Origin: Pararheinheimera marina
GTDB lineage: Bacteria; Pseudomonadota; Gammaproteobacteria; Enterobacterales; Alteromonadaceae
Assembly: GCF_042654345.1 (NCBI RefSeq)
Contig: NZ_JBHSGB010000010.1
Span: 310,001 to 374,000, forward strand
Direction: 5' to 3'
Length of the DNA stretch: 64,000 bases
In this document: positions 1 to 8,263 of the stretch, one piece after another
Position numbering within the stretch: position 1 is the first letter of the stretch
Layout: each line of letters begins with the position of its first letter
Program-made: the position numbers and the translations under genes
Notes under the pieces: model-generated
The model's database searches: none
What the model saw: the letters and a program-made list of their open reading frames with translations, nothing else
What the model was told of the DNA's origin: nothing

Positions 1-1
1 G

Positions 2-604
2 GTGCTGGACAGCGGGGAAATGCTGATCCAAGCCAAAGAAATTACCAAACAAAAAGTACTGGAACACCAGCTCAATTCCAAAGTCGCGACTTTAAGTGAG
101 CTGGCATTAACGGATGAGCTGACCAAAGTGGCCAACAGGCGCAGCTTTGTCGAATCGGTGGATACCGAACTGGCGCGTTGTCAACGCCAGCACAAACCAT
201 CAGCCTTGCTGCTGCTTGATTTGGACTTTTTTAAATCAGTCAATGATACCTATGGTCATCAGGCTGGTGATGAAATTCTCAAAGCCACAGCGGTTCGTTT
301 TAAAAAGGCTTTGCGGGAATACGATATTGTTGGCCGCATCGGCGGCGAAGAATTTGCGGTGTTTTTGTCGGAAACTACACCGAAAACTGCCTTGCAGGTG
401 GCCGAACGCATTCGCTCTTTACTGGCCGATTACCCGATGAAAGCCGGCAGCGTTGAGCTCTGTATGACCACCTCCATCGGCGTGGCCTTTTGTCAGGGCC
501 AAAGCAGTTTTGAAGCGCTGTATATTGAAGCGGATTCGGCTTTGTATCAGGCCAAACGCAATGGTCGTAACCGGGTGGAGCTGTACAGAATGCTCGACGA
601 ATAA
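2..604 (+). CDS. Diguanylate cyclase (GGDEF domain), 3' part of a gene cut by the window edge
   Basis: The frame is open to the left edge, so only the C-terminal 200 residues are seen. They form a GGDEF domain, which makes cyclic di-GMP from two GTP. The active-site loop is GGEEF (residues 114-118 of the visible part), and an RxxD inhibitory I-site (R105-D108) lies five residues before it, so product inhibition is expected. The first 30 residues look like the end of a sensory (PAS-like) domain and a linker helix. A GTG at position 2 could be read as a start, but I take it as internal. The gene ends just before a strong hairpin shared with the converging receptor gene. Substrate class is certain; the signal sensed is unknown. 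Confidence 0.9.
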   Translation: MLDSGEMLIQAKEITKQKVLEHQLNSKVATLSELALTDELTKVANRRSFVESVDTELARCQRQHKPSALLLLDLDFFKSVNDTYGHQAGDEILKATAVRFKKALREYDIVGRIGGEEFAVFLSETTPKTALQVAERIRSLLADYPMKAGSVELCMTTSIGVAFCQGQSSFEALYIEADSALYQAKRNGRNRVELYRMLDE

Positions 605-627
605 AAAAGGGCCCGCAGGCCCTTTTT
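604..627. terminator. Bidirectional intrinsic terminator
   Basis: A 10-bp stem AAAAAGGGCC / GGCCCTTTTT with a CGCA loop lies between two converging genes. It has A/T tracts on both sides, so it can end transcription of the GGDEF gene and of the TonB receptor. Confidence 0.85.
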
Positions 628-640
628 GGCAATCAACAGA

Positions 641-3235
641 TTAGAACTTGTAGTTCAGCTTACCGTAGATATACATACCACGAGGGTTGTACATGCTGGT
701 GACATAACCGTACAGGTCGCCGTCGCCATCACCGATAGCAAATGGTGGATCTTCGTCGAACAGGTTGTTCACACCTAAGGTCAGCTTGGTGTTGGCGTTC
801 AGGTTGTAGTAGCCCTGTAAGTCGACCAGCAGCTGAGCTTTGACTTTGCGTGAGGAGTTTTCTTCGAAATCCAGTACACCGTCAAAGTCGATATCCGGCG
901 TGTCTTCAAACTCGCCGGTATAGGTCAGTACTGTGGCCAGACCCCAATCGTTTAACGACCAGTCCGCAGTCGCTGTCCAGCGGTGCTGTGGATAACGGTA
1001 TTCACCGGTGTAATCCTGGCCATCTTTCTCAAACTTATTCAGGTAGGTGTATTCACCACGCATTTTGACCAGACCCATGCTGCTCAGGTCGAATTTGTAG
1101 TTGGCACTTAAGTCCACACCTGAAGCTTCCTGTGAGCTGACGTTAAAGAAGGTATTGTTCAGCTGATCCAGTTCACCCAGCGTCTGGCCTGGCAGTGGTG
1201 CACGACGCACACAGATGGTACTGGCCTGGTTGTTACATTCGGCCATGTAGACGTCGCCGAATGGCACTTCATCAATTTTGTTGTCTTGCGTAATGCTCCA
1301 GAAATCCAGGCTGATGTCAAAGTCTTCGGTCGCCTGCCAGATAGTACCGACGTTCCAGCTTTCTGATTCCTCCGCTTCCAGGTTCGGGTTACCGGCAAAC
1401 ACTATGGTGTAGTCGGTTGACGCACAGGCTGGGTTGCTCGCGTCTGGCGTTGGGCAGCGGTAGGTGTCGACGAAGAATTGAGATTCCTGCGATGGGCCAA
1501 GACCAACCTGAGCCAGTGATGGCGCGCGGAAACCCTGGCTCCACGAGGCGCGGAACGACAGTTCATCCGTTGGCGTGAAGTGGAAGGCAATTTTCGGATT
1601 GGCGGTGCCACCGAAATCGCTGTAGTGGTCATAACGTTCGGCCAGTTGCATTTCCAGATGTTCCAGCAGTGGCACAGAGATTTCCACATAAGCCGCTTTT
1701 TGTGAACGGCTGGCGGCGGCAGATACAGACTCAGTACCGAAAATCAGACCGCGTTTGAATTGATCGTCTGGCTCGTCGACGGCGTCTTCTTTGCGGTATT
1801 CAATACCTGCGGCCAGTGATACGGCACCATGGCTGACGTCAAATAACTCGCCGCTGATGCGGGCGTCGGCTGAGGTCATATGGGATTTACCCTGGCGCAC
1901 CAGGCTGGTGGTAATGGCGTCAATCACGCTTTGAGGGTTTTGCACTCCTCCAAATGGGTTGTAACGGCCAGCATCAATTTCCTGTTGCAGGAAGTCGGTG
2001 CGTACCCAGCCCTGTGATTTATCGCCAGTCTGGCTGGATTCACTGCGGCCTTTTTGAGCTGCAGCTTCCCAATCCCAGCCACTGACCTGGCCGCGTAAGC
2101 CGACCAGAGCGCGCAGGGTGTCAGAGCTGATATCCCAGCGTCTGTTGCCAGCGTCAACCGTACGGTAACGGCTGATTTGTATATCTTTACCAAAGGGGTT
2201 GTTTGGGTGAGACGCAGACACCGTTAAACCGGCGCCTTCATCCAGCGGTGTCGCTGCGCCGCCTGCGGTTGAGGTGTTGTGCTGCGCTGACAGTTCAGCA
2301 AACAGAGTCACGTTGTCATTGACTTCCCGGTTCAGTGACAGAATGGCACCGATACGTTCGGCTTCCGGTACTGCGATAGAGGACGGACCATAATCATACA
2401 GACAGGTAGCGCCATTGCGACTGCCTGCAGGGCAACCAGGGTCTATTGTTGGCTCGCCATCGACAATAAAGCGGCCAGGGTAACCACGGGAGGAGCGGAA
2501 ATCTTCACCACCGTAAGGCGTCTGGTTGGCGGTGCCAAACCGGCCCAGTTCAGAGTTATCAATTTGCGAGTTGTTGAAGTAATCCAGGATCAGCGTGATG
2601 TTGCTTTTATCATCGCCGGTGCCCCAGACGGTCGAAAAGGTTTTTTCGTTGTAGTTAGGCCCTGTGGTGCCACCGTAACCCAGGGTCACGTCGGTGCCGC
2701 GGTAATCTTTACGCAGAATAATGTTCACTACACCGGCGACGGCGTCGGAACCGTAAATGGCGGACGCACCGTCTTTTAATATGTCGACACGTTCAATGGC
2801 GGCCATCGGGATGCTGTTGATATCAACGAAGCTGTTGACGATGCCTTCGGCGAATGGACTGCTGGCCACACGACGACCGTTGATTAACACCAGAGTGGCA
2901 TCAGCGCCAAAACCACGTAAGCTGATAGCGGCCGCACCGTTGGCGGTTGAGTCCTGGCTGTTACCCCGGGTAGAGAAGGTACCGGCACCAGATGATGGTA
3001 AACGTTCGAGTAATTGTTGCAGGTTATCAAAACCTGATTTGTCGATATCATCCCGGCTGATCACAGTGACCGGCGATGGTCCTTCCAGATCGGTACGTTT
3101 GATATGCGAACCCGTCACCTGGATACGTTCCACGTCAGCGGTTTTTTCGTCTTGTTGTGCAAACAGAGGTTGGCTGAATAGTACGGCGCTTATGGCCAAA
3201 GCGCAGGGACTCACCCGGATTTTATTCTTCTTCAT
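641..3235 (-). CDS. TonB-dependent outer-membrane receptor
   Basis: The 864-residue protein has a signal peptide (cleavage near LFA-QQ), a short linker with the DVERIQVTGSHIKR box typical of TonB-dependent receptors of marine gammaproteobacteria, and a plug domain at about residues 50-170 (SPVTVISRDDID, LRGFGADATLVLINGRR, VDILKDGASAIYGSDAVAGVVNI). A large beta-barrel follows, ending in the terminal aromatic residue of KLNYKF. The plug lacks obvious siderophore-specific marks, so the ligand (peptide, sugar or chelate) cannot be named. It is a single gene with its own terminator. No enzyme gene beside it hints at a substrate, and no Pho-box-like sequence was seen upstream, unlike the receptor at 8264-10927. 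Confidence 0.9.
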   Translation of the reverse strand: MKKNKIRVSPCALAISAVLFSQPLFAQQDEKTADVERIQVTGSHIKRTDLEGPSPVTVISRDDIDKSGFDNLQQLLERLPSSGAGTFSTRGNSQDSTANGAAAISLRGFGADATLVLINGRRVASSPFAEGIVNSFVDINSIPMAAIERVDILKDGASAIYGSDAVAGVVNIILRKDYRGTDVTLGYGGTTGPNYNEKTFSTVWGTGDDKSNITLILDYFNNSQIDNSELGRFGTANQTPYGGEDFRSSRGYPGRFIVDGEPTIDPGCPAGSRNGATCLYDYGPSSIAVPEAERIGAILSLNREVNDNVTLFAELSAQHNTSTAGGAATPLDEGAGLTVSASHPNNPFGKDIQISRYRTVDAGNRRWDISSDTLRALVGLRGQVSGWDWEAAAQKGRSESSQTGDKSQGWVRTDFLQQEIDAGRYNPFGGVQNPQSVIDAITTSLVRQGKSHMTSADARISGELFDVSHGAVSLAAGIEYRKEDAVDEPDDQFKRGLIFGTESVSAAASRSQKAAYVEISVPLLEHLEMQLAERYDHYSDFGGTANPKIAFHFTPTDELSFRASWSQGFRAPSLAQVGLGPSQESQFFVDTYRCPTPDASNPACASTDYTIVFAGNPNLEAEESESWNVGTIWQATEDFDISLDFWSITQDNKIDEVPFGDVYMAECNNQASTICVRRAPLPGQTLGELDQLNNTFFNVSSQEASGVDLSANYKFDLSSMGLVKMRGEYTYLNKFEKDGQDYTGEYRYPQHRWTATADWSLNDWGLATVLTYTGEFEDTPDIDFDGVLDFEENSSRKVKAQLLVDLQGYYNLNANTKLTLGVNNLFDEDPPFAIGDGDGDLYGYVTSMYNPRGMYIYGKLNYKF

Positions 3236-3506
3236 GTGTTACCTTCCTAACTGGATTTTTCTTGTTGCATTCTTTATAAGTTATTAATAAACCAACAGTG
3301 TTGGTGCACCAGATATAGTACAGGCGGCAATTGCCTGTAAATAAGCAAGGGCTAATTTCTGCGAAGAAATTGCAATCAAGTGTTACTTTTGTAATGAATG
3401 GTTAAGGCGCCTGTGAGCAGATTTTGGCGGCAGACCTATGGCGTTAGCCTGATGAAATCCTCAGAATACGCGCCCTCAACCCCCTGGCTGTAAACGGGAA
3501 ACGAAA

Positions 3507-5240
3507 ATGATTCACCCACTGGTTTTGCTCTGTTGTCGTGGTCTTGTGGTTCTGCTGTTGCTGCTGGCCTTGATGGCGCCAGTGCTGGTGCAGTGGCCAG
3601 CGGTCTGGCAGTGGGATTATCTGTATTGGAAGCTACTGCCGGCAGCGGCGTTTTATCTGTTTTTATGCAGTTTGTTTAGTAAAATCCGCTGGGGGTTGAT
3701 CCTGCTCCTGCCGTTTTTGCTGCTGGTGCCGCAGGAAGTGTTTTATCTCTATACCTATCAGAAATCCACCGATGCCCATGCACTGGCGATAGTCGCCGAA
3801 ACGGATTTAGCCGAAGCCGCCGGGTACCTGACCGGCATCGGCTTGCTGTTAGCTGCACTGGTGGTTGGGCTAATCGCTTTGTGGGGGTATACCTTACGTT
3901 TTGCCTGGTTGCAGAAATGGCAGTGGGGGCCGGGTTGGCGGCCTTGTTTGTGGTTAGTCTTTGCCGGTTTGGCAGCGTCGACCAGCTGGCATGAGTGGCA
4001 GTATCAGCAGTTGAACAAAGCGGCAGAGCGCAAGAACCCACAGGAAACGGTGTTTGCCAGCCGTCCTTTGCCGTACAGCTACGAAAAGTTTCATGCGACC
4101 TACCCACTGAATTTGCTGGTGGCACTGAATGAGTTCAGGGTGCAGCGCGAAGCCACAGCTCAGGTGGCATCCCAAATGGAACACTTTCGTTTTGGCGCCA
4201 AACAACAGCCGGAGCTGTTTGGGCGACAAATCTATGTTTTAGTCGTTGGAGAAACCCTGCGGCCTGACCGGCTGCAGCTCAATGGCTATGCACGCTCCAC
4301 TACGCCACGACTGGCTGGCACGGACAACCTGATCAGCTACCCGGATATGATCAGTCCCTGGGCCTGGACCCGAATGTCGGTGCCGGTGATTTTGTCGCGC
4401 AAAGCCGGTACCGACCAGCGCTACTTTCCAGCGGAGGCCTCGCTGGTGACTGCGTTTAAAGAAGCTGGTTTCAGCACCTACTGGTTGTCGACGCAAAGCC
4501 CGTTGGGTGTGCATGATTCGTCCATTGCGCTGCACGCCAGTGAAGCGGACCAGGTGCAGTACCTGAACCCGGTCGGTTATAGGCAGGAAGGCTTCTACGA
4601 CGAAATTTTATTGCCAGCGGTAGAGCGGGTACTGGCGCAAGATGAGCAGAAACAGCTGATCGTATTGCATACGCTCGGCAGCCATTTCAGTTACGCTGAC
4701 CGTTACCCAAAACAATTCGATTTGTTCACACCGTCGGGCAAAGGACAAAGCATCAGCATGCACGACAGTTCCGCCCGGCAACTGCTGAACAATGCCTATG
4801 ACAACAGCGTCGCCTATACCGACTTTGTGTTATTTAATCTGATTAATCAGCTGAAGCAGACAGAGGCCAGCTCGGCGCTGTTGTTTGTTTCTGACCATGG
4901 TGAAAATATTTTTGATGGCCAGTGCGGCAAAAGCGGCCATGGCCACAACACCGAATTTGATTACCGGGTAGCGGCCTTATTGTGGTTTTCTGAAGCGCTG
5001 AAAGCACAGCAACCACAAAAGACCCAATTGGCGCAAAGCCGCCGGCAGCAACCACTGATGACAACTCAAGTCTTTGATACCTTGCTGGATTTAGCCAACC
5101 TGAGTTATCCGGAGCAGCAACTGCAGCAAAGCTGGGTGAACCCGCTCTGGCAGCCTGGCCCGCGCGTGCTGCAGCAGGGCATCAATTTTGATACCGCCAA
5201 ACGCGATCCCGTCTGCAAAGAACTCTCGGCAGTATTTTAG
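3507..5240 (+). CDS. Phosphoethanolamine transferase (EptA/CptA-like, alkaline phosphatase superfamily)
   Basis: A 577-residue inner-membrane protein. About five membrane segments (roughly residues 8-30, 43-60, 63-82, 108-130 and 147-160) are followed by a periplasmic hydrolase domain. The motif LVVGETLRPDRLQLNGY places the nucleophile at T250, and FVSDHGEN with the later GHGHN supplies metal ligands. The family moves phosphoethanolamine from phosphatidylethanolamine to lipid A, LPS core or periplasmic glucans. Which acceptor is used here cannot be told from sequence. Lipid A modification of this kind lowers cationic peptide binding. The gene stands alone; the putative PhoB array of the porin begins right after its stop codon, and no Pho box is seen in front of it. 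Confidence 0.85.
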   Translation: MIHPLVLLCCRGLVVLLLLLALMAPVLVQWPAVWQWDYLYWKLLPAAAFYLFLCSLFSKIRWGLILLLPFLLLVPQEVFYLYTYQKSTDAHALAIVAETDLAEAAGYLTGIGLLLAALVVGLIALWGYTLRFAWLQKWQWGPGWRPCLWLVFAGLAASTSWHEWQYQQLNKAAERKNPQETVFASRPLPYSYEKFHATYPLNLLVALNEFRVQREATAQVASQMEHFRFGAKQQPELFGRQIYVLVVGETLRPDRLQLNGYARSTTPRLAGTDNLISYPDMISPWAWTRMSVPVILSRKAGTDQRYFPAEASLVTAFKEAGFSTYWLSTQSPLGVHDSSIALHASEADQVQYLNPVGYRQEGFYDEILLPAVERVLAQDEQKQLIVLHTLGSHFSYADRYPKQFDLFTPSGKGQSISMHDSSARQLLNNAYDNSVAYTDFVLFNLINQLKQTEASSALLFVSDHGENIFDGQCGKSGHGHNTEFDYRVAALLWFSEALKAQQPQKTQLAQSRRQQPLMTTQVFDTLLDLANLSYPEQQLQQSWVNPLWQPGPRVLQQGINFDTAKRDPVCKELSAVF

Positions 5241-5317
5241 CTTGTCATGATACTGAAATATTATAGTCATAAAATAGCCTTCAAATGGTCATAAAGAAGA
5301 CATGAAAATGTCATTCT
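5241..5317 (+). promoter_or_regulatory. Array of seven 11-bp PhoB-like half-sites upstream of the porin
   Basis: Cut into 11-mers from 5241, the sequence reads CTTGTCATGAT, ACTGAAATATT, ATAGTCATAAA, ATAGCCTTCAA, ATGGTCATAAA, GAAGACATGAA, AATGTCATTCT. GTCAT recurs at 5244, 5266, 5288 and 5310, exactly 22 bp apart, and degenerate half-sites (GAAAT, GCCTT, GACAT) fill the 11-bp phase between. PhoB monomers bind 11-bp direct repeats, so this looks like a multi-site Pho operator for the porin gene. The -10 element is not clear. Confidence 0.65.
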
Positions 5318-5345
5318 TTTTGCACTCTGCACACACCATTGAGCA

Positions 5346-5378
5346 ATGCCATCGCAGCCTGACGGCTGTGGGTGGCAT
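5346..5378 (+). other. Hairpin in the porin leader
   Basis: ATGCCA / TGGCAT and CAGCC / GGCTG pair around a TGAC loop, with a small internal loop. It lacks a following T-run, so it is more likely a 5'-leader structure of the porin mRNA than a terminator for the gene before it. Confidence 0.4.
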
Positions 5379-5433
5379 CACTGAAAAATAGTAAACACTA
5401 TCGGTGGCTTTGGCCCGGATCAGGAACTGAATT

Positions 5434-6339
5434 ATGTTTGCAAGAACTCTCGTTGCTATGGCGTTGACTGTGGCGGCCACTTCGGCTGCAGAAGCAAAGG
5501 ACTGGGAAATTTACGGCAAAATTAATGTGTCGGCTCAGCAGTCCGATGAGGGGGAAGGATCCTTTGGTGAGTTAAAAAGCAATGCTTCACGTATTGGTGT
5601 CAAAGGCGACTATGCGCTGGAACATGACCTGACCCTGATTTATCAGCTGGAATGGGAAGTGGATCTGTCCGACGAAGCCAACGAAAAAAACCTGAAGTCA
5701 CGTAACCAGTTTATCGGTTTAAAAGGTGATTTTGGTACTGTATTGGCTGGCCGCCACGATACAGCGCTGAAGTTAGCTCAGGGCAAAATTGACCAGTTCA
5801 ATGACTACGAAGGCGATGTGAAAAGCTTGTGGAAAGGTGAAAACCGGGTCAGCGATACGGTGATCTACCAAAGCCCATCTATTCTGGGTTTTAAATTCAC
5901 CGCACAACAAATTATGGCTGATGAGCCGGACGCAGACAGCGCCCAATCCTATGCCATTGGTTATGGTGACGAAGAATTAAAAGAATCCGCCTGGTATGCT
6001 GCTGTGGCACTGGATAACCGCGTGAACGGCTACGACGCGACCCGTCTGGCCGTGCAAACCAAACTGGCCGGCTTCAAACTGGGTGCCATGCTGCAACAGC
6101 AAAAGAATGTTGCCACTGGCGATGAAAAAGACGGCTACCTGGCCAGCCTGGCTTATCCGTTGAATAACGTCGAGCTGAAAACCCAGTATCAGGTGCAGGA
6201 AGATGATAACGGTATCTCTGTAGGTGCCGATTACAAGCTGGGTAAAAATACCAAGCTTTATGGCTGGTACAGCAGCTTTGATTTTGACACGGCCACTGAC
6301 AGTAACTATGTCGCCATCGGCTTAGAACATAAGTTCTGA
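5434..6339 (+). CDS. General (Gram-negative type) porin, probably phosphate-starvation inducible
   Basis: 301 residues: a signal peptide (cleavage near AEA-KDW) and then the start of a classic porin barrel, WEIYGKINVSAQQ, SNASRIGVKGDYALEHDLTL, NQFIGLKGDFGTVLAGRHD, ending in YVAIGLEHKF with the C-terminal phenylalanine needed for BAM assembly. This matches the trimeric OmpC/PhoE-like porin families. A PhoB half-site array covers the upstream region, so a PhoE-like role in phosphate or anion passage is a reasonable inference, not shown by the barrel itself. A 26-bp palindrome overlaps the stop codon and a strong terminator follows. Confidence 0.88.
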   Translation: MFARTLVAMALTVAATSAAEAKDWEIYGKINVSAQQSDEGEGSFGELKSNASRIGVKGDYALEHDLTLIYQLEWEVDLSDEANEKNLKSRNQFIGLKGDFGTVLAGRHDTALKLAQGKIDQFNDYEGDVKSLWKGENRVSDTVIYQSPSILGFKFTAQQIMADEPDADSAQSYAIGYGDEELKESAWYAAVALDNRVNGYDATRLAVQTKLAGFKLGAMLQQQKNVATGDEKDGYLASLAYPLNNVELKTQYQVQEDDNGISVGADYKLGKNTKLYGWYSSFDFDTATDSNYVAIGLEHKF

Positions 6340-6357
6340 TCGTCGACGATCAGAACT
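6332..6357. repeat. Perfect 26-bp palindrome over the porin stop codon
   Basis: The left half AGTTCTGATCGTC is exactly mirrored by GACGATCAGAACT with no spacer. It includes the last codons and the TGA stop (6337-6339). It lies five bases before an independent terminator hairpin. Confidence 0.8.
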
Positions 6358-6361
6358 CCGG

Positions 6362-6389
6362 ACAGGCCGCTTCAGCGGCCTGTTTTTTT
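6362..6389 (+). terminator. Intrinsic terminator of the porin gene
   Basis: A 9-bp stem ACAGGCCGC / GCGGCCTGT with a TTCA loop is followed by a run of T. There is no matching tract for the opposite strand. Confidence 0.9.
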
Positions 6390-6395
6390 GTGGCC

Positions 6396-6812
6396 TTAAA
6401 GGCTGTTGCATCCGACAATACGGGCATGATCGCCATGCAGACGCACCACAAAGAGCGGGCAGCTGCTGACCCCTTCAGGTTGTTTGCGTTCGGCACTCAG
6501 CCATATCTGCTGCACATTTAATAAATACAAGGCGCTGCCCAGTGGCTGACAGGACAGCAGGCGGTAGTGCACCTGACGCTGTGGGTAGAAGTCTGCCATG
6601 CCTTGCTGGTATTGCACTATGGCCCTGTCGCCGGACACCCGTTGCCCTAACAAATTCACCAATAACGCATCCGGTTCAAATAAACCGGCCAGGCTCAGCC
6701 AGTGCTGCTGATTTATGGCGTCAGCCAGCTGAGTTAACAGCAGACCGACAGCGTCAGGAACCGGATTGGACTGAATGACTGGGGTGGCGACAGCCTGAAC
6801 AAGTGCGGACAT
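6396..6812 (-). CDS. NTF2-like (SnoaL/ketosteroid-isomerase fold) protein, predicted SoxR target
   Basis: 138 residues, no signal peptide. The pattern LLTQLADAINQQHWLSLAGLFEPDALLVNLLGQRVSGDRAIVQYQQGM is that of small NTF2-fold proteins, where a helix pair is followed by a curved sheet. Many are enzymes or small-molecule binders, and the function of this one is not evident. It is divergent from soxR. Its promoter has -35 TTGACC and -10 TAGCAT separated by a 19-bp spacer filled with a sox box, so it should be switched on by oxidised SoxR. A GGGAG ribosome-binding site lies about 10 bp before the ATG. Family call is moderate; the regulation call is strong. Confidence 0.7.
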   Translation of the reverse strand: MSALVQAVATPVIQSNPVPDAVGLLLTQLADAINQQHWLSLAGLFEPDALLVNLLGQRVSGDRAIVQYQQGMADFYPQRQVHYRLLSCQPLGSALYLLNVQQIWLSAERKQPEGVSSCPLFVVRLHGDHARIVGCNSL

Positions 6813-6844
6813 ATTTGGGTTGCTCCCTGAGTTGAACTGCCGTT

Positions 6845-6875
6845 ATGCTAAAACCTCAGGTTAACTTGAGGTCAA
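6845..6875 (-). promoter_or_regulatory. SoxR-controlled promoter with sox box
   Basis: On the minus strand -35 TTGACC (6870-6875) and -10 TAGCAT (6845-6850) are 19 bp apart. Between and overlapping them is CCTCAGGTTAACTTGAGG (6854-6871, plus strand), one base from a perfect palindrome and nearly identical to the Escherichia coli soxS operator. A 19-bp spacer is the hallmark of MerR-family activated promoters. The GAGG that serves soxR as ribosome-binding site is in the right arm. Confidence 0.9.
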
Positions 6876-6878
6876 GTG

Positions 6879-7358
6879 ATGAATGCATCCGTTGCTGAAA
6901 AAAACTGGCTGTCTGTCGGTGATGTGGCGAACCGCACTGGTGTGACAGTATCGGCGTTACATTTTTACGAGCAAAAAGGTTTAATCCAGAGTGTTCGTAA
7001 TCAGGGCAATCAGCGGCGTTATGCCCGCGATGTCTTGCGCCGTGTTGCCATTATCAAAGTAGCCCAGCGCACCGGCATCAGTCTGGAGCAAATTAAGCAG
7101 GCCTTTGCCGTATTGCCGCAAGGGCAACCCGCGCTGCAGCATCATTGGCAGCAGATGTCTGAGTTATGGCATCAGGACTTGACCAGTCGCATTGAGCAAC
7201 TGAGCCAGCTGCGCGATCAGCTCAGTATGTGCATTGGTTGCGGCTGCCTGTCTTTGCATTATTGCCCGCTGCGTAATCCGCACGATCAACTGGCGACTCA
7301 GGGGGTTGGTGCTCATTTTCTACCGGGCAACGGCGATTCGGCCGATGTCCCTTCCTGA
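6879..7358 (+). CDS. soxR: Redox-sensing transcriptional activator SoxR
   Basis: 159 residues. An N-terminal MerR helix-turn-helix (WLSVGDVANRTGVTVSALHFYEQKGLI) and a dimerisation helix precede the [2Fe-2S] cluster motif CIGCGCLSLHYC, with all four cysteines (118, 121, 123, 129) at SoxR spacing. Oxidation of the cluster by redox-cycling compounds or nitric oxide turns on the target promoter. I chose the ATG at 6879, seven bases after GAGG; a GTG three bases earlier is possible. No soxS lies nearby: the sox box serves the divergent NTF2-like gene, as in non-enteric bacteria where SoxR acts directly on effector genes. Confidence 0.95.
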   Translation: MNASVAEKNWLSVGDVANRTGVTVSALHFYEQKGLIQSVRNQGNQRRYARDVLRRVAIIKVAQRTGISLEQIKQAFAVLPQGQPALQHHWQQMSELWHQDLTSRIEQLSQLRDQLSMCIGCGCLSLHYCPLRNPHDQLATQGVGAHFLPGNGDSADVPS

Positions 7359-7443
7359 GCGACCAGCACCAGGGGGAAGCGATTGAAGTTTCATCTTGAC
7401 GCAGTAGCATAGAAAATTAGGCTGTTTTTTGGGGAAGAAATGG

Positions 7444-8205
7444 ATGACTCAGCGTCGCGCCCGTGACCTGTTAAGCCTGCTGTTGGGGCTTGGTTTGGCC
7501 GGCAGTGCTTATGCAGACCTGACCCTGAATGCGGCCGTCAGTGAGACCAACACCGCCCCTTATGCCATCTTTTCTGAGTCCGGCACGCTGACTGCGGGCC
7601 TGGCCAAAGATCTGCTCGACCGGCTGGCAGTCCGGCTGGATGCCCGGCTGAATTATCTGAATTTACCTCGCGGCCGGGTGACCGACTGGTTGCTGGATGG
7701 GCGGGCGGATATTGGCTGTTTCCTCAGTCCAGACTGGGTCCGGGTGCCGGGGTTGGCCTGGACGCCTGTGCTGTTTCATACCCAACAACTGATCATTCGC
7801 CGTAAAGGCAGCGCCAGGGTGTATACCGCCGTCGATTTGCGCCGCAAACGTATTGGTACCACCCGGGGTTTTGTTTATCCAGAGCTCAGCCTGTCGTTCA
7901 GCACAGGTCAGGCCGTACGGGATGACGCCGCGTCACTGGAAAGTAATTTGCAACGGCTGAAGCAGGGGCGGGTGGATTTAGTGATGTCGGTCGATCTGAG
8001 TTATGGTTATCTGCAAAAAACTGCTCCGGATCCGGAGCTGGAGGCGGATCCTCTGTGGGCCGAACCTGTTGCGGTGTACTGTGGCCTGAATCCGGCCAAA
8101 CCTCAGCTGGTGCTTGCAATTCAACAGCAGTTTGAATTAATGAAAAAGGCGGGCGAGCTGGAGCCTATGCTGGCGAAATGGGGTCGTTATCAGCCGGAAT
8201 TGTGA
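7444..8205 (+). CDS. Periplasmic solute-binding protein family 3-like
   Basis: 253 residues with a signal peptide (LLLGLGLAGSAYA-D) and the two-lobe fold of amino-acid-type binding proteins: LAKDLLDRLAVRLDARLNYLNLPRGRVTDWLLDGRADIG, then KRIGTTRGFVYP and LKQGRVDLVMS. No ABC permease or ATPase is adjacent, which is common for the stand-alone members found in many Alteromonadales. The ligand is unknown. The ATG at 7444 is preferred because GGGGAAG precedes it by seven bases; an upstream TTG at 7429 has no such site. Similar in kind to the protein at 63284-63943. Confidence 0.75.
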   Translation: MTQRRARDLLSLLLGLGLAGSAYADLTLNAAVSETNTAPYAIFSESGTLTAGLAKDLLDRLAVRLDARLNYLNLPRGRVTDWLLDGRADIGCFLSPDWVRVPGLAWTPVLFHTQQLIIRRKGSARVYTAVDLRRKRIGTTRGFVYPELSLSFSTGQAVRDDAASLESNLQRLKQGRVDLVMSVDLSYGYLQKTAPDPELEADPLWAEPVAVYCGLNPAKPQLVLAIQQQFELMKKAGELEPMLAKWGRYQPEL

Positions 8206-8263
8206 GACAGCAACAGAAATGACAAAGGAGCCTTGCAGCCCCTTTGATTCACGGTGGTTCCGC

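Noticed and set aside
3236..3506. Pho box for the phosphoethanolamine transferase gene
   Set aside because: No pair of CTGTCAT-like half-sites at 11-bp spacing was found.
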